Below are positions 20,353-30,369 of a stretch of DNA of 64,000 nucleotides, one piece after another. Every line of letters begins with the position of its first letter. The first letter of the stretch is position 1. The notes beneath the pieces were generated by a model. The model saw only the letters and a program-made list of their open reading frames with translations, made no database searches and was not told the origin of the DNA. Source of the stretch: Microvirga sp. 3-52. GTDB lineage: Bacteria > Pseudomonadota > Alphaproteobacteria > Rhizobiales > Beijerinckiaceae. The DNA lies in contig NZ_JAHAMK010000010.1 in NCBI RefSeq assembly GCF_018383585.1, forward strand, positions 60,215 through 124,214, written 5' to 3'. The position numbers and the translations under genes are program-made.

Positions 20353-21201
20353 ATGAGTTTCGACCGCCGCATCACGCCCGTTCGTGCCGATCTGGCCGAT
20401 GAGCGCCTGCGCGGACTGGTCGAGGCCGAACGCTTCACGACAGGCACTGTCAAGCGGGTGGTCTCGACCTTCTCGCCCCTGCATCGCCATCCCTCCCGCG
20501 AGGCGCCCGTCGACACGCAGGCGATCTTCGGGGAAAGCGTGACCGTCTATGACGAACACGAGGGCTGGGCCTGGGTTCAGCTCCACGAAGATCGCTACGT
20601 GGGTTACCTGCCGAGTGTTGCCCTGGGCGAGCCCGGACCGCAGCCGACCCACAAGGTCCGCGCAATCCGCACCTTCATCTATCCGGGGCCGAACCTGAAG
20701 CTGCCGTTTCAGGATTACCTGACCCTGAATTCCAAGGTCGCCGTCACGGAGACACAGGGCGATTACGCTCGACTTGCCACTGGCGGGTGGGTCTATGCCG
20801 CGCACCTGAGCGGGCTCGATGTCTTCGAGGCGGATTACGTGAGCGTGGCCGAGCGCCTCCTGCACACGCCCTATCTCTGGGGCGGCAAGACGAGCCTCGG
20901 CATCGATTGCTCCGGGCTGGCCCAGACCGTGCTGACGGCTGCCGGTATCGGGGCCCCGCGCGACAGCGACATGCAGGAGCGTGAGCTCGGCACGCCCATC
21001 GAGGTGAAGGCGGATCTGAGCAGCCTTGAGCGCGGCGATCTCGTCTTCTGGAAAGGCCATGTGGGCCTGATGATGGACGCGACGAACTTCATCCACGCTA
21101 CCGGCCACAGCATGACCGTGATGATCGAACCCTTGGCGGTCGCCGAGGAACGAATCCGCCGGACGAGCTACGGGCCGATCAGTTCGATCAAGCGGCTTTG
21201 A
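20353..21201 (+). CDS. NlpC/P60 family cysteine peptidase with SH3-like N-terminal domains
   Basis: A 282-residue hydrolase of the NlpC/P60 family, which cuts peptide bonds of peptidoglycan stems, typically at D-Glu-diaminopimelate. Two SH3-like segments (about 32-155) precede the catalytic domain. The triad is Cys186 (GIDCSGL), His236 (GHVGLMMD) and probably His248. There is no signal peptide, so it probably works in the cytosol on imported murein peptides. Its TGA overlaps the start of the TSUP gene. Confidence 0.9.
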   Translation: MSFDRRITPVRADLADERLRGLVEAERFTTGTVKRVVSTFSPLHRHPSREAPVDTQAIFGESVTVYDEHEGWAWVQLHEDRYVGYLPSVALGEPGPQPTHKVRAIRTFIYPGPNLKLPFQDYLTLNSKVAVTETQGDYARLATGGWVYAAHLSGLDVFEADYVSVAERLLHTPYLWGGKTSLGIDCSGLAQTVLTAAGIGAPRDSDMQERELGTPIEVKADLSSLERGDLVFWKGHVGLMMDATNFIHATGHSMTVMIEPLAVAEERIRRTSYGPISSIKRL

Positions 21202-21965
21202 TGATCCTTCCTGATCCATTCATCTTTCTGATTGCTGCTTTTGGCGTCTTCGTTATTGCCTTCATGAAAGGGGCATTCGGCGGCGGCTTGGCCATTATAG
21301 GCATCCCAGTTTTGTCGCTCGTGATGGATCCTATCATCGCAGGCGCATTGCTGGCTCCTCTCTTCGTGCTGATGGATGTGGTTGCGCTCTACTACTGGCG
21401 TCCCAAGACTTGGTCGAGAATTGACCTTTTGTTGCTTCTGCCGAGCCTCGCCTGCGGTACGGCTCTGGGCTTCCTCGTGATGAAAGTAGCGGACCGAAGC
21501 GCCGTTGCCATTCTCATTGCGTTGATCACTCTGGCTTTCACAATCCTGTGGTTTCGCCGCGGCGGCCAAGTCGTCGAACAGTCTCGCTCCAAAGTGAAAG
21601 CCGTACTCGCCGGAACAACCTCAGGCATCACCTCGATGATGGCCCATTCAGGTGGTCCGCCAGTCGCCATGTATCTTCTCCCGCTTGGACTTCCAAAAGC
21701 TGTTTATGCCGGCACAACCAGCAGCTTCTTCGCGGCCGGAAACCTGATGAAGGCCCTGCCATGGTTGGTGCTTGCTCGCCCAGGCGCTGAGCTCTGGAGC
21801 CTGATGCTGCTATGTCTGCCGTTCATTCCAGTTGGTGTATGGGCCGGATTTCAGCTGCATGAGCACATCAATCAGAAGCAGCTTTATCGTCTCTGCTACG
21901 GCCTTCTTACCCTGACAGCGCTCAAGCTTTTATGGGACGGATTGAAAGGCTATGGGTTAATTTAA
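21201..21965 (+). CDS. TSUP (TauE/SafE) family membrane transporter
   Basis: An integral membrane protein of 254 residues with about eight hydrophobic segments, matching the TauE/SafE family of sulfite, sulfonate or organosulfur exporters. The repeated half-motifs are AFMKGAFGGGLAIIGIPVLS near the start and TSGITSMMAHSGGPPVAMYLLPLGLPK in the middle. The ATG overlaps the preceding stop in TGATG. Base composition and codons (many GCT, GTT, CTT, TTG) look less GC-biased than the flanking genes, which may mean later acquisition. The substrate is unknown. Confidence 0.87.
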   Translation: MILPDPFIFLIAAFGVFVIAFMKGAFGGGLAIIGIPVLSLVMDPIIAGALLAPLFVLMDVVALYYWRPKTWSRIDLLLLLPSLACGTALGFLVMKVADRSAVAILIALITLAFTILWFRRGGQVVEQSRSKVKAVLAGTTSGITSMMAHSGGPPVAMYLLPLGLPKAVYAGTTSSFFAAGNLMKALPWLVLARPGAELWSLMLLCLPFIPVGVWAGFQLHEHINQKQLYRLCYGLLTLTALKLLWDGLKGYGLI

Positions 21966-21976
21966 CACTCCACCCC

Positions 21977-22918
21977 TCAATACCCTCGCGCCCGATCCAC
22001 CGTATTCTCGAACGCCTCCCCCGCCTCATGACGACTGATCTGCTGCGCGATGTAGCGCGCCGTCGCTTCCGGCTCGCTCGTCGCCGAGTTATGCGGCGTG
22101 ATCGTCACGCGTGGGTGAGTCCAGAGCGGCGAGCCCTCCGGCAGCGGTTCGGTCTCGAACACGTCGAGTGTCGCGGCCTTCAGGGTCCCGTCGTCGAGGC
22201 AGGAGAGAATGTCGGCCTCGACCTGCAGCTTGCCGCGCCCAGCATTGATCAGGATCGGCCCACCGAGCTTGCCATCACGCGCCAGCTTCTCGAACAGGGA
22301 GCGGCTGAGGATGCCTTGCGTGTCCGGCGTCAATGGCATGAGGGCGATGAGAATGTCGGTGCGGTTCAGGAACGGCGTGAGCCTCTCTTCGCCCGCATAC
22401 ACCTGGAAACCTTCGACGGATTTCGGCGTACGGCTCCAGCCGGCCACATCGAAGCCCATCGTCTTCAGCTTGCGCGCCGCATCCTGCCCCAGCACGCCGA
22501 AGCCCATGATGCCGATGCGCACGTCGCCAGCAATCGGTGGAGCCCCATCGGGCTTCCAGCGCTTCGCCTTCTGATCCTCGTCGAAGCGGCGCTGGTCACG
22601 CAGATACATGAGGCAATGCAGCACCATGTATTCGCTCATGCGATGGGTGAGATCGTCCTGCGCCACGCGCACGATCGGCACATCGGGCAGGTCGGGGTAG
22701 CTCATCAGGTGATCGACGCCTGCGCCGAGCGAGAAAATCGCTTCGAGGTTGGGCAGGTTGGACAAGCTTCCCGGCTTCGGTCCCCAGGTCGCTACATAGC
22801 GTATAGCACTCCTGTCGAAATCCTCGTCCAGCACCACGATGTCCCAGTCCGGCAGGTGGCGCGTGAAGCGCTCGACCCAGGGCTGCGTCTCCCAGGTGAC
22901 GGCAACGAGAAGGCTCAT
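21977..22918 (-). CDS. ghrA: Glyoxylate/hydroxypyruvate reductase A-like 2-hydroxyacid dehydrogenase
   Basis: NAD(P)H-dependent D-2-hydroxyacid dehydrogenase of 313 residues, GhrA type. The Rossmann motif is GFGVLG (139-144). Other motifs are LGAGVDHL (64-71), LINAGRGKLQVEADI, and the catalytic Arg-Glu-His region running to VTITPHNSATSEP. GhrA reduces glyoxylate and hydroxypyruvate. The gene is the last of the nucleoside operon, its ATG overlapping the deoA stop by four bases, so it is very likely co-expressed with deoxynucleoside breakdown. The metabolic reason is unclear. Confidence 0.87.
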   Translation of the reverse strand: MSLLVAVTWETQPWVERFTRHLPDWDIVVLDEDFDRSAIRYVATWGPKPGSLSNLPNLEAIFSLGAGVDHLMSYPDLPDVPIVRVAQDDLTHRMSEYMVLHCLMYLRDQRRFDEDQKAKRWKPDGAPPIAGDVRIGIMGFGVLGQDAARKLKTMGFDVAGWSRTPKSVEGFQVYAGEERLTPFLNRTDILIALMPLTPDTQGILSRSLFEKLARDGKLGGPILINAGRGKLQVEADILSCLDDGTLKAATLDVFETEPLPEGSPLWTHPRVTITPHNSATSEPEATARYIAQQISRHEAGEAFENTVDRARGY

Positions 22919-24237
22919 GCGGTTGCTCCGATCCGTTCGAGAATGCTTGGCCCCGGAGCAGCCTTGCCGTCACCGATCGTGTAGGCGGCGCGTACCGCGC
23001 GAGCGGCCTCCTCCGCCGCTTCTTCGCTGCGCGCATGCACGACGGCGAGGGGACGTGAGGCGTCGACGGCCTCGCCGATGGCGGCAAGCTCGGTAAGTCC
23101 CACCGCATGATCGATCGGATCCTGCGGCCGCGTGCGGCCGCCGCCGAGCGCAACAACGGCCACGCCTATATCGCGCGCGGCAACCGCCTGCACGGTGCCG
23201 GGACGCTCGGCGTGGACAGCCTTGATGATCGGTGCTGCCTGCAGGTGGCTTTTGTGATTCTCCAGAAAATCGCTCGGGCCACCCAAGGCCGCGACCATGC
23301 GCTGGAAGACCTCGGCGGCCTTGCCGGACGAAATCGCGTGCTCGATCTTGGCACGGGCCTCCTCGATGGTGGCAGCGAGCTTGCCGAGCAGCAGCATCTC
23401 GGCGGAGAGCTCCACCGTCACCTCGTGGAAGCGCGTCTCACGGCGGCGTCCCGTCAGGTAATCGACCGCATAAGCCATCTCGACCGCATTGCCGGCGCTC
23501 GAAGCCAGCGACTCGTTCATATCGGTGAGAAGCGCGCTCGTGGGCAGGCCCGCGCCATTGGCGACGAGGACGAGGCTCTCGGCGAGCTTTCGCGCATCCT
23601 CGGCATTGTCCATGAAGGCGCCGGAGCCGAACTTCACATCCATCACGAGGCCGTGCAGCCCGGCCGCCAATTTCTTCGATAAAATCGATGCGGTGATGAG
23701 ATCAATGGATTCAACCGTCGCGGTCACGTCGCGGATCGCATAGAGGCGCTTGTCGGCAGGCGCGAGATCGGCGGTCTGGCCGATGATGGCGCAGCCGACC
23801 TCACGCGTGACACGGCGGAACGTGTCGATATCGGGTTGCGTGACATAGCCCGGAATGGAATCGAACTTGTCGAGGGTGCCGCCCGTGTGGCCGAGCCCGC
23901 GCCCGGAAATCATCGGCACATAGCCGCCGCAGGCCGCAACCGCAGGACCGAGCGCGAGGCTCACCGTATCGCCGACGCCCCCGGTCGAATGCTTGTCGAG
24001 CACGGGACCCGGCAGATCCCAGGTTAGCACCGTGCCGGAATTCATCATCGCGCGCGTCAACGCCACGCGCTCCGGCACGGAGAGGCCCTGGAAGAATATC
24101 GCCATGGCGAAGGATGCCGCCTGGCCTTCGGTGACGCGACCTGCGGTGAGTCCCTCGATGAAGTGCTCGATATGCGCCGGATCGAGCGTGCCGCCGTCGC
24201 GCTTTTGGCGGATGATTTCCTGCGGAAGAAGCGTCAT
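22915..24237 (-). CDS. deoA: Thymidine phosphorylase
   Basis: Phosphorolysis of thymidine (and deoxyuridine) to base plus deoxyribose-1-phosphate; 440 residues, the same as E. coli DeoA. The phosphate and nucleoside motifs KHSTGGVGDTVS (82-93) and SGRGLGHTGGTLDK (111-124) are intact. The ATG at 24237 lies one base from the deoC stop; a longer in-frame extension upstream overlaps deoC in another frame and is rejected. It belongs to the nucleoside operon with deoC, punA and cdd. Confidence 0.94.
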   Translation of the reverse strand: MTLLPQEIIRQKRDGGTLDPAHIEHFIEGLTAGRVTEGQAASFAMAIFFQGLSVPERVALTRAMMNSGTVLTWDLPGPVLDKHSTGGVGDTVSLALGPAVAACGGYVPMISGRGLGHTGGTLDKFDSIPGYVTQPDIDTFRRVTREVGCAIIGQTADLAPADKRLYAIRDVTATVESIDLITASILSKKLAAGLHGLVMDVKFGSGAFMDNAEDARKLAESLVLVANGAGLPTSALLTDMNESLASSAGNAVEMAYAVDYLTGRRRETRFHEVTVELSAEMLLLGKLAATIEEARAKIEHAISSGKAAEVFQRMVAALGGPSDFLENHKSHLQAAPIIKAVHAERPGTVQAVAARDIGVAVVALGGGRTRPQDPIDHAVGLTELAAIGEAVDASRPLAVVHARSEEAAEEAARAVRAAYTIGDGKAAPGPSILERIGATA

Positions 24238-24238
24238 G

Positions 24239-25000
24239 TCAGTACGTTCCGGTGGCCGTCGTGCCGGCCCGTTCTTCGATGGCAGCGATGAGCGCCTCGT
24301 AGACGCTGCTCGCGCCGATGCGGAATGTTCGCGGCGTCGCCCAGCCCGAACCCATGATGCGGTCGGCGAGATCGAGATAGATCTTCGCGTCCGCAACGGT
24401 GCGGATCCCGCCGGAGGGCTTGATGCCGACGGGCCGGCCCGAAGCCTTGATGGCGTTAAGCATGATCTCGGCGGCCTCGGGTGTTGCCGAAACCGGTGTC
24501 TTGCCGGTCGAGGTCTTGATGAAATCCGCTCCCGCATCGATGGCGATGCGGCTCGCCGTTTCGATCAGCTGCGGATCCGTCAGTTCGCCGGTTTCCAGGA
24601 TCACCTTCAGCAGGCGCCCCTGATCGACGAGATCGCGCACGGCTTCCACCATCTCGGTTGCCACCGCGAGATCGCCTCGGCGCAGGGCTTCGTATGGCAG
24701 CACGAGATCGATCTCGTTGGCGCCATCCGAGAGCGCTTCCTGCGTATCGTCCGTCACGCGGCTCACATCCTCGCCGCCGGCAGGGAAGTTCACCACCGTG
24801 GCGATGCGAACGGGTGAGCCCCTGAGGTTCTCCTGCGAACGCTTCACGAATTGCGGCCACACGCAGACCGCAGCCACAGGCCCATGTGGGTCGAGCGCCT
24901 TCTTGCACAAGGCGTCGATGGCCTGATCGTTGCAGGTCTCGTTAAGTTCGGTGAGATCGAGACTGCGCAGGGCGCGAGTCGCTATATGCGAATCAGACAT
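24239..25000 (-). CDS. deoC: Deoxyribose-phosphate aldolase
   Basis: Splits 2-deoxyribose-5-phosphate to acetaldehyde and glyceraldehyde-3-phosphate, the last step of deoxynucleoside use; 253 residues. The Schiff-base lysine is expected in DFIKTSTGK (159-167, likely Lys162) and the second active-site lysine in GIKPSGG (Lys194). The start is the ATG at 25000, giving SDSHIATRAL, and it overlaps the end of punA by eight bases. Confidence 0.95.
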   Translation of the reverse strand: MSDSHIATRALRSLDLTELNETCNDQAIDALCKKALDPHGPVAAVCVWPQFVKRSQENLRGSPVRIATVVNFPAGGEDVSRVTDDTQEALSDGANEIDLVLPYEALRRGDLAVATEMVEAVRDLVDQGRLLKVILETGELTDPQLIETASRIAIDAGADFIKTSTGKTPVSATPEAAEIMLNAIKASGRPVGIKPSGGIRTVADAKIYLDLADRIMGSGWATPRTFRIGASSVYEALIAAIEERAGTTATGTY

Positions 25001-25814
25001 GGGGCAGCTCCGCAACGAAGGAACGGATGAGACGCTTGAACTTCTCTGACGCTTCCGCCGCCGTATCCTTGGTTTCCTGGTGCGAAGGCGAAGCGCCTTC
25101 GATCCCGGCAGCAAGGTTCGTGACGACGGAGATGGCGACCACCTTCAGGCCGTAGTAGCGCGCGAGGATGACCTCCGGCACTGTGGACATGCCGACCAGA
25201 TCGCCGCCGAGGATCTGCACCATCCTGATTTCGGCCGGCGTCTCGAAGCTCGGGCCGGATAACCAGGCATAAACGCCTTCCGGCAGATCGATGCCGCTCT
25301 TCTCTGCGGCCCGTTGAAGAACCTGGCGAAGATCCGTGTCGTAGGCGTTGGTGAGCGAGACGAAGCGCCCCTCGGTGTGATCGCGCAGCAGCGGATTACC
25401 GCCCGAGAGATTGAGGTGATCGTTGATGGCGACCAGGCTTCCCGGACGGATATCGGCGCGCACCGAACCGGCGGCGTTGGTGGCGACCAGCACCGGAACG
25501 CCGAGTTCCTTCACGAAAGCTATCGGAAGACGCATGGCGCCAGCATCGCCCGTCTCGTAATAATGCGCACGACCCTGGAACAGTAGCACCCGCTTGCCTT
25601 CGAGCGTGCCGGCCACAAGCTTGCCGGCGTGGCCGGAGACACCGCTTTTCGGGAAATGCGGAATATCGGCATAAGGCAGGCTCACGGCATCGCCGACCTC
25701 GTCGACGAGGGTGCCGAGCCCCGTGCCGAGCACGAAGGCTGCATCGAAATGGCCGTCGAAGCCGCGGGCGCGTACGAACTCGGCCGCTTCTTGAATCAAC
25801 TGGTGCATCGTCAT
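24993..25814 (-). CDS. punA: Purine nucleoside phosphorylase (PNP/MTAP class, trimeric type)
   Basis: Converts inosine, guanosine and deoxy forms to base plus (deoxy)ribose-1-phosphate; 273 residues. Motifs of the PunA/NP-II class are LGTGLG with the phosphate loop, SGHAGKLVAGTLEGK, FQGRAHYYETGD, LVATNAAGSV, YAWLSGPSFETPAEIR and GMSTVPEV. These identify the low-molecular-mass class rather than E. coli DeoD. Two ATGs lie six bases apart (protein MTMHQ); either is possible. It overlaps deoC and is 56 bases after cdd. Confidence 0.93.
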   Translation of the reverse strand: MTMHQLIQEAAEFVRARGFDGHFDAAFVLGTGLGTLVDEVGDAVSLPYADIPHFPKSGVSGHAGKLVAGTLEGKRVLLFQGRAHYYETGDAGAMRLPIAFVKELGVPVLVATNAAGSVRADIRPGSLVAINDHLNLSGGNPLLRDHTEGRFVSLTNAYDTDLRQVLQRAAEKSGIDLPEGVYAWLSGPSFETPAEIRMVQILGGDLVGMSTVPEVILARYYGLKVVAISVVTNLAAGIEGASPSHQETKDTAAEASEKFKRLIRSFVAELPHV

Positions 25815-25870
25815 CGTTTCAGGCCTGAAACGCAGGCCTTCCTTTCATTGTCGCAATGGTTCGGATCGAT

Positions 25871-26275
25871 CTATCGATCCGTCAGATTGTCCGGCCCGAA
25901 GGAGAAGGGCAACAGTTCGGCGAGCGTAAAGCGTTTTCGAATTCCCTCAGGGCCCGCAATGTGAATGGGCGTGTCGGGACCCGCAAACTCGCGGATGCGC
26001 TGGCGGCAGCCGCCGCAGGGGGTGACGAGATGCTCACCGTCACCCATCACGACGATCTCAGCGATGCGGCTTTCGCCGCCCACGATCATGGCCGAGATGG
26101 CGCCGGCTTCCGCACAGGAGCCGACCGGGTAAGCCGCATTCTCCACGTTGCATCCAGTAAAAATCCGACCGTCCGGCGTGGCGATCGCCGCGCCCACCTT
26201 GAAGCGCGAGTATGGTGCATAGGCCTTGGCCTGGATGGCCTTGGCGGCCTCGAACAGGGTGTCCAACGATGCCAT
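25871..26275 (-). CDS. cdd: Cytidine deaminase
   Basis: Deaminates cytidine and deoxycytidine to uridine and deoxyuridine; 134 residues, the short homotetrameric type. Zinc ligands are Cys54 in GSCAEAGAI (with catalytic Glu56) and Cys87 and Cys90 in PCGGC; substrate motif GCNVENAAYP at 41-50. The ATG at 26275 is two bases after the permease stop, so the gene is part of the nucleoside ABC operon. Its product uridine has no obvious phosphorylase in the window other than DeoA. Confidence 0.95.
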   Translation of the reverse strand: MASLDTLFEAAKAIQAKAYAPYSRFKVGAAIATPDGRIFTGCNVENAAYPVGSCAEAGAISAMIVGGESRIAEIVVMGDGEHLVTPCGGCRQRIREFAGPDTPIHIAGPEGIRKRFTLAELLPFSFGPDNLTDR

Positions 26276-26277
26276 GC

Positions 26278-27183
26278 TCAGCGCTCCTTCACATAGGGCA
26301 CGCCCGCAGCCCGGGGAGGGATCGCCTTTCCGATGACGCCTGCGAGCAGGATGACGGTCATGAGGTAGGGCAGTGCCTGGATCGCCTGTACCGGCACCTC
26401 GCCGATGCCCGGCAGGGAAATACCCTGCAGGCGGATGGCGATGGCATCGAGCAAGCCGAAGAGAAAGCAGGCACCGAGCGCCGGCCAAGCGCGCCACTTG
26501 GCGAAAATGAGCGCAGCGAGCGCGATGAAGCCCTTGCCGGCCGTCATGTTCGGGAGAAAGCCCGCCGATTGCCCAACCGAGAGATAGGTCCCACCGATGC
26601 CGCACAGAACTCCACCGATGATGACCGCGGTGTAGCGCAGGCCTGTCACCGAAATGCCTGCCGTATCGACGGCGGCTGGATTTTCACCGACGGCGCGCAG
26701 GCGAAGGCCGAAGCGGGTCCGTCCCAGAACGAACCAGGTGAGCGGCACCGCCAGAAGAACGATGTAGACGAGGGCTGAATGGCCGAAGAGCGCGTCGCCG
26801 AAACGCTGCACGCCCTCCAGCGGCGGCGTCCGCCCGCCTTGGGCATACCAGGCATTGCCGACGATGGCGGTCAACCCCGCTGCCAGCATGTTGATGGCGA
26901 CGCCTGAGACGATCTGATTGCCGCGCTGGCTGATCGAGGCGAAACCGTGGATCAGACCGAAGACCACCGATGCGCCGATCCCGGCGATCAGACCGATCCA
27001 GGCCGAACCGAAAGCGTAAGCCGCAGCCGCAGCCGCGAAGGCTGCCACCAGCATCTTGCCCTCGAGGCCGATATCCACGACACCGGAACGCTCTGACCAG
27101 AGACCAGCCAGACAGGCGGCGAGAAGCGGGATCGAGAGCCGCAGAGCCGAGTCGAAAACCGTGACGAGAGAGCTGAGATCCAT
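26278..27183 (-). CDS. Nucleoside ABC transporter permease (second subunit)
   Basis: Inner-membrane permease of 301 residues, BPD_transp_2 family, with about eight hydrophobic helices. Family landmarks are GLWSERSGVVDIGLEGKML near the N-terminus and RTRFGLRLRAVGENPAAVDTAGI in the cytoplasmic loop. This subunit type works with BMP-family binding proteins in nucleoside importers such as BmpDEFG/NupNOPQ. It starts three bases after the first permease and is followed by cdd, which supports nucleosides as the substrate. Confidence 0.9.
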   Translation of the reverse strand: MDLSSLVTVFDSALRLSIPLLAACLAGLWSERSGVVDIGLEGKMLVAAFAAAAAAYAFGSAWIGLIAGIGASVVFGLIHGFASISQRGNQIVSGVAINMLAAGLTAIVGNAWYAQGGRTPPLEGVQRFGDALFGHSALVYIVLLAVPLTWFVLGRTRFGLRLRAVGENPAAVDTAGISVTGLRYTAVIIGGVLCGIGGTYLSVGQSAGFLPNMTAGKGFIALAALIFAKWRAWPALGACFLFGLLDAIAIRLQGISLPGIGEVPVQAIQALPYLMTVILLAGVIGKAIPPRAAGVPYVKER

Positions 27184-27186
27184 GGC

Positions 27187-28290
27187 TCAGGCCCTCGCCA
27201 GCTTCTGGCGCGTCAGCACATGCGCCACGGCACGCCGGAACAGCCCGTCGAGGGCGCCGGCGAACAGGATGATAATGCCGCCGATCACCACCACCATGTC
27301 GCGGGTGATGGCCGGCTGCTCGAAGGCGAGCTCCGCGCCGCCCTGGTAGAGAATGCCGAACAGGAGCGAGGCCAGGATGATGCCGACGGGGTGCGCGCGC
27401 CCCATGAGCGCCACCGCGATGCCGACGAAGCCGTAGCCGGAGGTGAATTCGAGCAGAAGGCGGTGCTGATAGCCCATGAGTTCGTTGACCGCGAGACCAC
27501 CCGCCAATGCACCGGACAGCACCATCGCGATGATGGTGATGCGCGCCGGAGAGATGCCGGCATAGACCGCCGCCGCGGGATTGGATCCGACGACGCGGAT
27601 CGCATAGCCGAGGCGCGAGCGGTAGATGAGGAGCCAGACGAAATAGGATGCCGCCAGCGCCAGCACCAGCGTGAGGTTGAGCTGCGACGCTGGAATCTCG
27701 ATGCCGAAGACTGCGAAGACTTCGTGCATGAACGGGATATACGACTGCTCCGGGAAGGCGTGCGTTTCCGGGTTCATGGATTGCGGCTCGCGCAGCACGT
27801 TCACCAGCAGGTAGACGATCAGCACGCTGGCAAGCCAGTTGAACATGATCGTCGTGATGACGATGTGGCTACCGCGCTTCGCTTGAAGATAGCCCGGAAC
27901 GGCCGCCCAGGCCGCGCCGAAGGCGGCGGCTCCCAAGATGCCGAGCGGAATGAGCAGGAAGCCCGGCAGAAAGGTCAGGTTGTTGAGCACGAGCGCGATG
28001 CCGAGGCCCGCGAGCGTCGCCTGGCCCTCACCGCCGATGTTGAACAGGCCGGCATGATAGGCGACGGCAACCGCCAATCCGACGAAGATGAAGTCGGTCA
28101 TGTAGAACAGGGTGAAGCCGAGCCCCTCCCCGGTGCCGAGGCTGCCTTGAATGAGGTAGCGCGTGGCCGAGAACGGATTCTCGCCGATCCCGAGTACGAC
28201 GAGGCCGGCGACGAGAAAGGCCGCCACCACGGAGATGGCGGGCACGAGGATCGTATCGGCCCATTTGGGCAGGTCGAGAGGAGCGCTCAC
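27187..28290 (-). CDS. Nucleoside ABC transporter permease (first subunit)
   Basis: Inner-membrane permease of 367 residues in the BPD_transp_2 family. It has YHAGLFNIGGEGQATLAGL, the hallmark of this subunit, and YRSRLGYAIRVVGSNPAAAVYAGI in the cytoplasmic loop. It pairs with the next permease to form the channel. It lies three bases after the VOC gene and three before the second permease. Confidence 0.9.
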   Translation of the reverse strand: MSAPLDLPKWADTILVPAISVVAAFLVAGLVVLGIGENPFSATRYLIQGSLGTGEGLGFTLFYMTDFIFVGLAVAVAYHAGLFNIGGEGQATLAGLGIALVLNNLTFLPGFLLIPLGILGAAAFGAAWAAVPGYLQAKRGSHIVITTIMFNWLASVLIVYLLVNVLREPQSMNPETHAFPEQSYIPFMHEVFAVFGIEIPASQLNLTLVLALAASYFVWLLIYRSRLGYAIRVVGSNPAAAVYAGISPARITIIAMVLSGALAGGLAVNELMGYQHRLLLEFTSGYGFVGIAVALMGRAHPVGIILASLLFGILYQGGAELAFEQPAITRDMVVVIGGIIILFAGALDGLFRRAVAHVLTRQKLARA

Positions 28291-28293
28291 GTC

Positions 28294-28721
28294 TTAAACA
28301 TCCGGCAGGAACATGTGGCCCTGCTCATCGAGGGGAAAGAACGGGTTCCAGGCGACTTCCCAGAGATGCCCGTCCGGATCGGCGAAATAACCCGAGTACC
28401 CGCCCCAGAAGACATCCTGAAGCGGCTTGAGAGGACGCGCGCCAGCCTTCATGGCAAGAGCATAAACCTCGTCTGCCTCCTCTTTCGAATGGGCATTGTA
28501 GGCGAGCGAAATGGCGGCAAAGCCGGTGGGCGTATCCTCGACGCCGGCATCCTTGGCGAGATCGGCCCGGCCGAACAGGGCAAGCGCCAAGCCGTTCGCC
28601 TGGAAAAAGGCGACGCTGGGCTGGCTGGCGGAAGAGGCCTTCCAGCCCCAGGCCTCATAGAACGCGCGGGATTTCGAGAGATCGGCAACACCCAGGGTGA
28701 CAAGTGTCAATCGTGGTTGCA

Positions 28722-28722
<1 letters not shown>
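28294..28722 (-). CDS. VOC (glyoxalase/bleomycin resistance) family protein
   Basis: A 142-residue protein of the vicinal oxygen chelate fold with two half-motifs: LTLVTLGVADLSKSRAFYEAWGW at the start and GYSGYFADPDGHLWEVAWNPFF near the end. Members act as glyoxalases, dioxygenases, isomerases or drug binders, and the sequence does not tell which. Its ATG overlaps the stop of the ABC ATPase (TGATG) and the first permease starts three bases after its stop, so it is tightly embedded in the nucleoside importer operon. Confidence 0.87.
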
Positions 28723-30245
<1,523 letters not shown>

Positions 30246-30326
30246 CGGCCTCGAATAATCTGCCGGCAATGATGAAAACGAGAGCCGGATCTTATCGGAA
30301 AAACAAAACTCGGTTGGAAAGGATCT

Positions 30327-30354
30327 GGCCGCAGGCCTATGCATGCCTGCGGCC
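30327..30354 (-). other. Perfect stem-loop between binding-protein and ATPase genes
   Basis: Transcribed leftward this reads GGCCGCAGGC, eight bases, GCCTGCGGCC: a 10-bp perfect GC stem with no T-run after it. It sits just beyond the stop of the binding-protein gene inside the operon. Such hairpins commonly protect the upstream mRNA and let the binding protein be made in excess of the membrane parts; that role is inferred. Confidence 0.6.
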
Positions 30355-30369
30355 GAACCATGTCTTATC

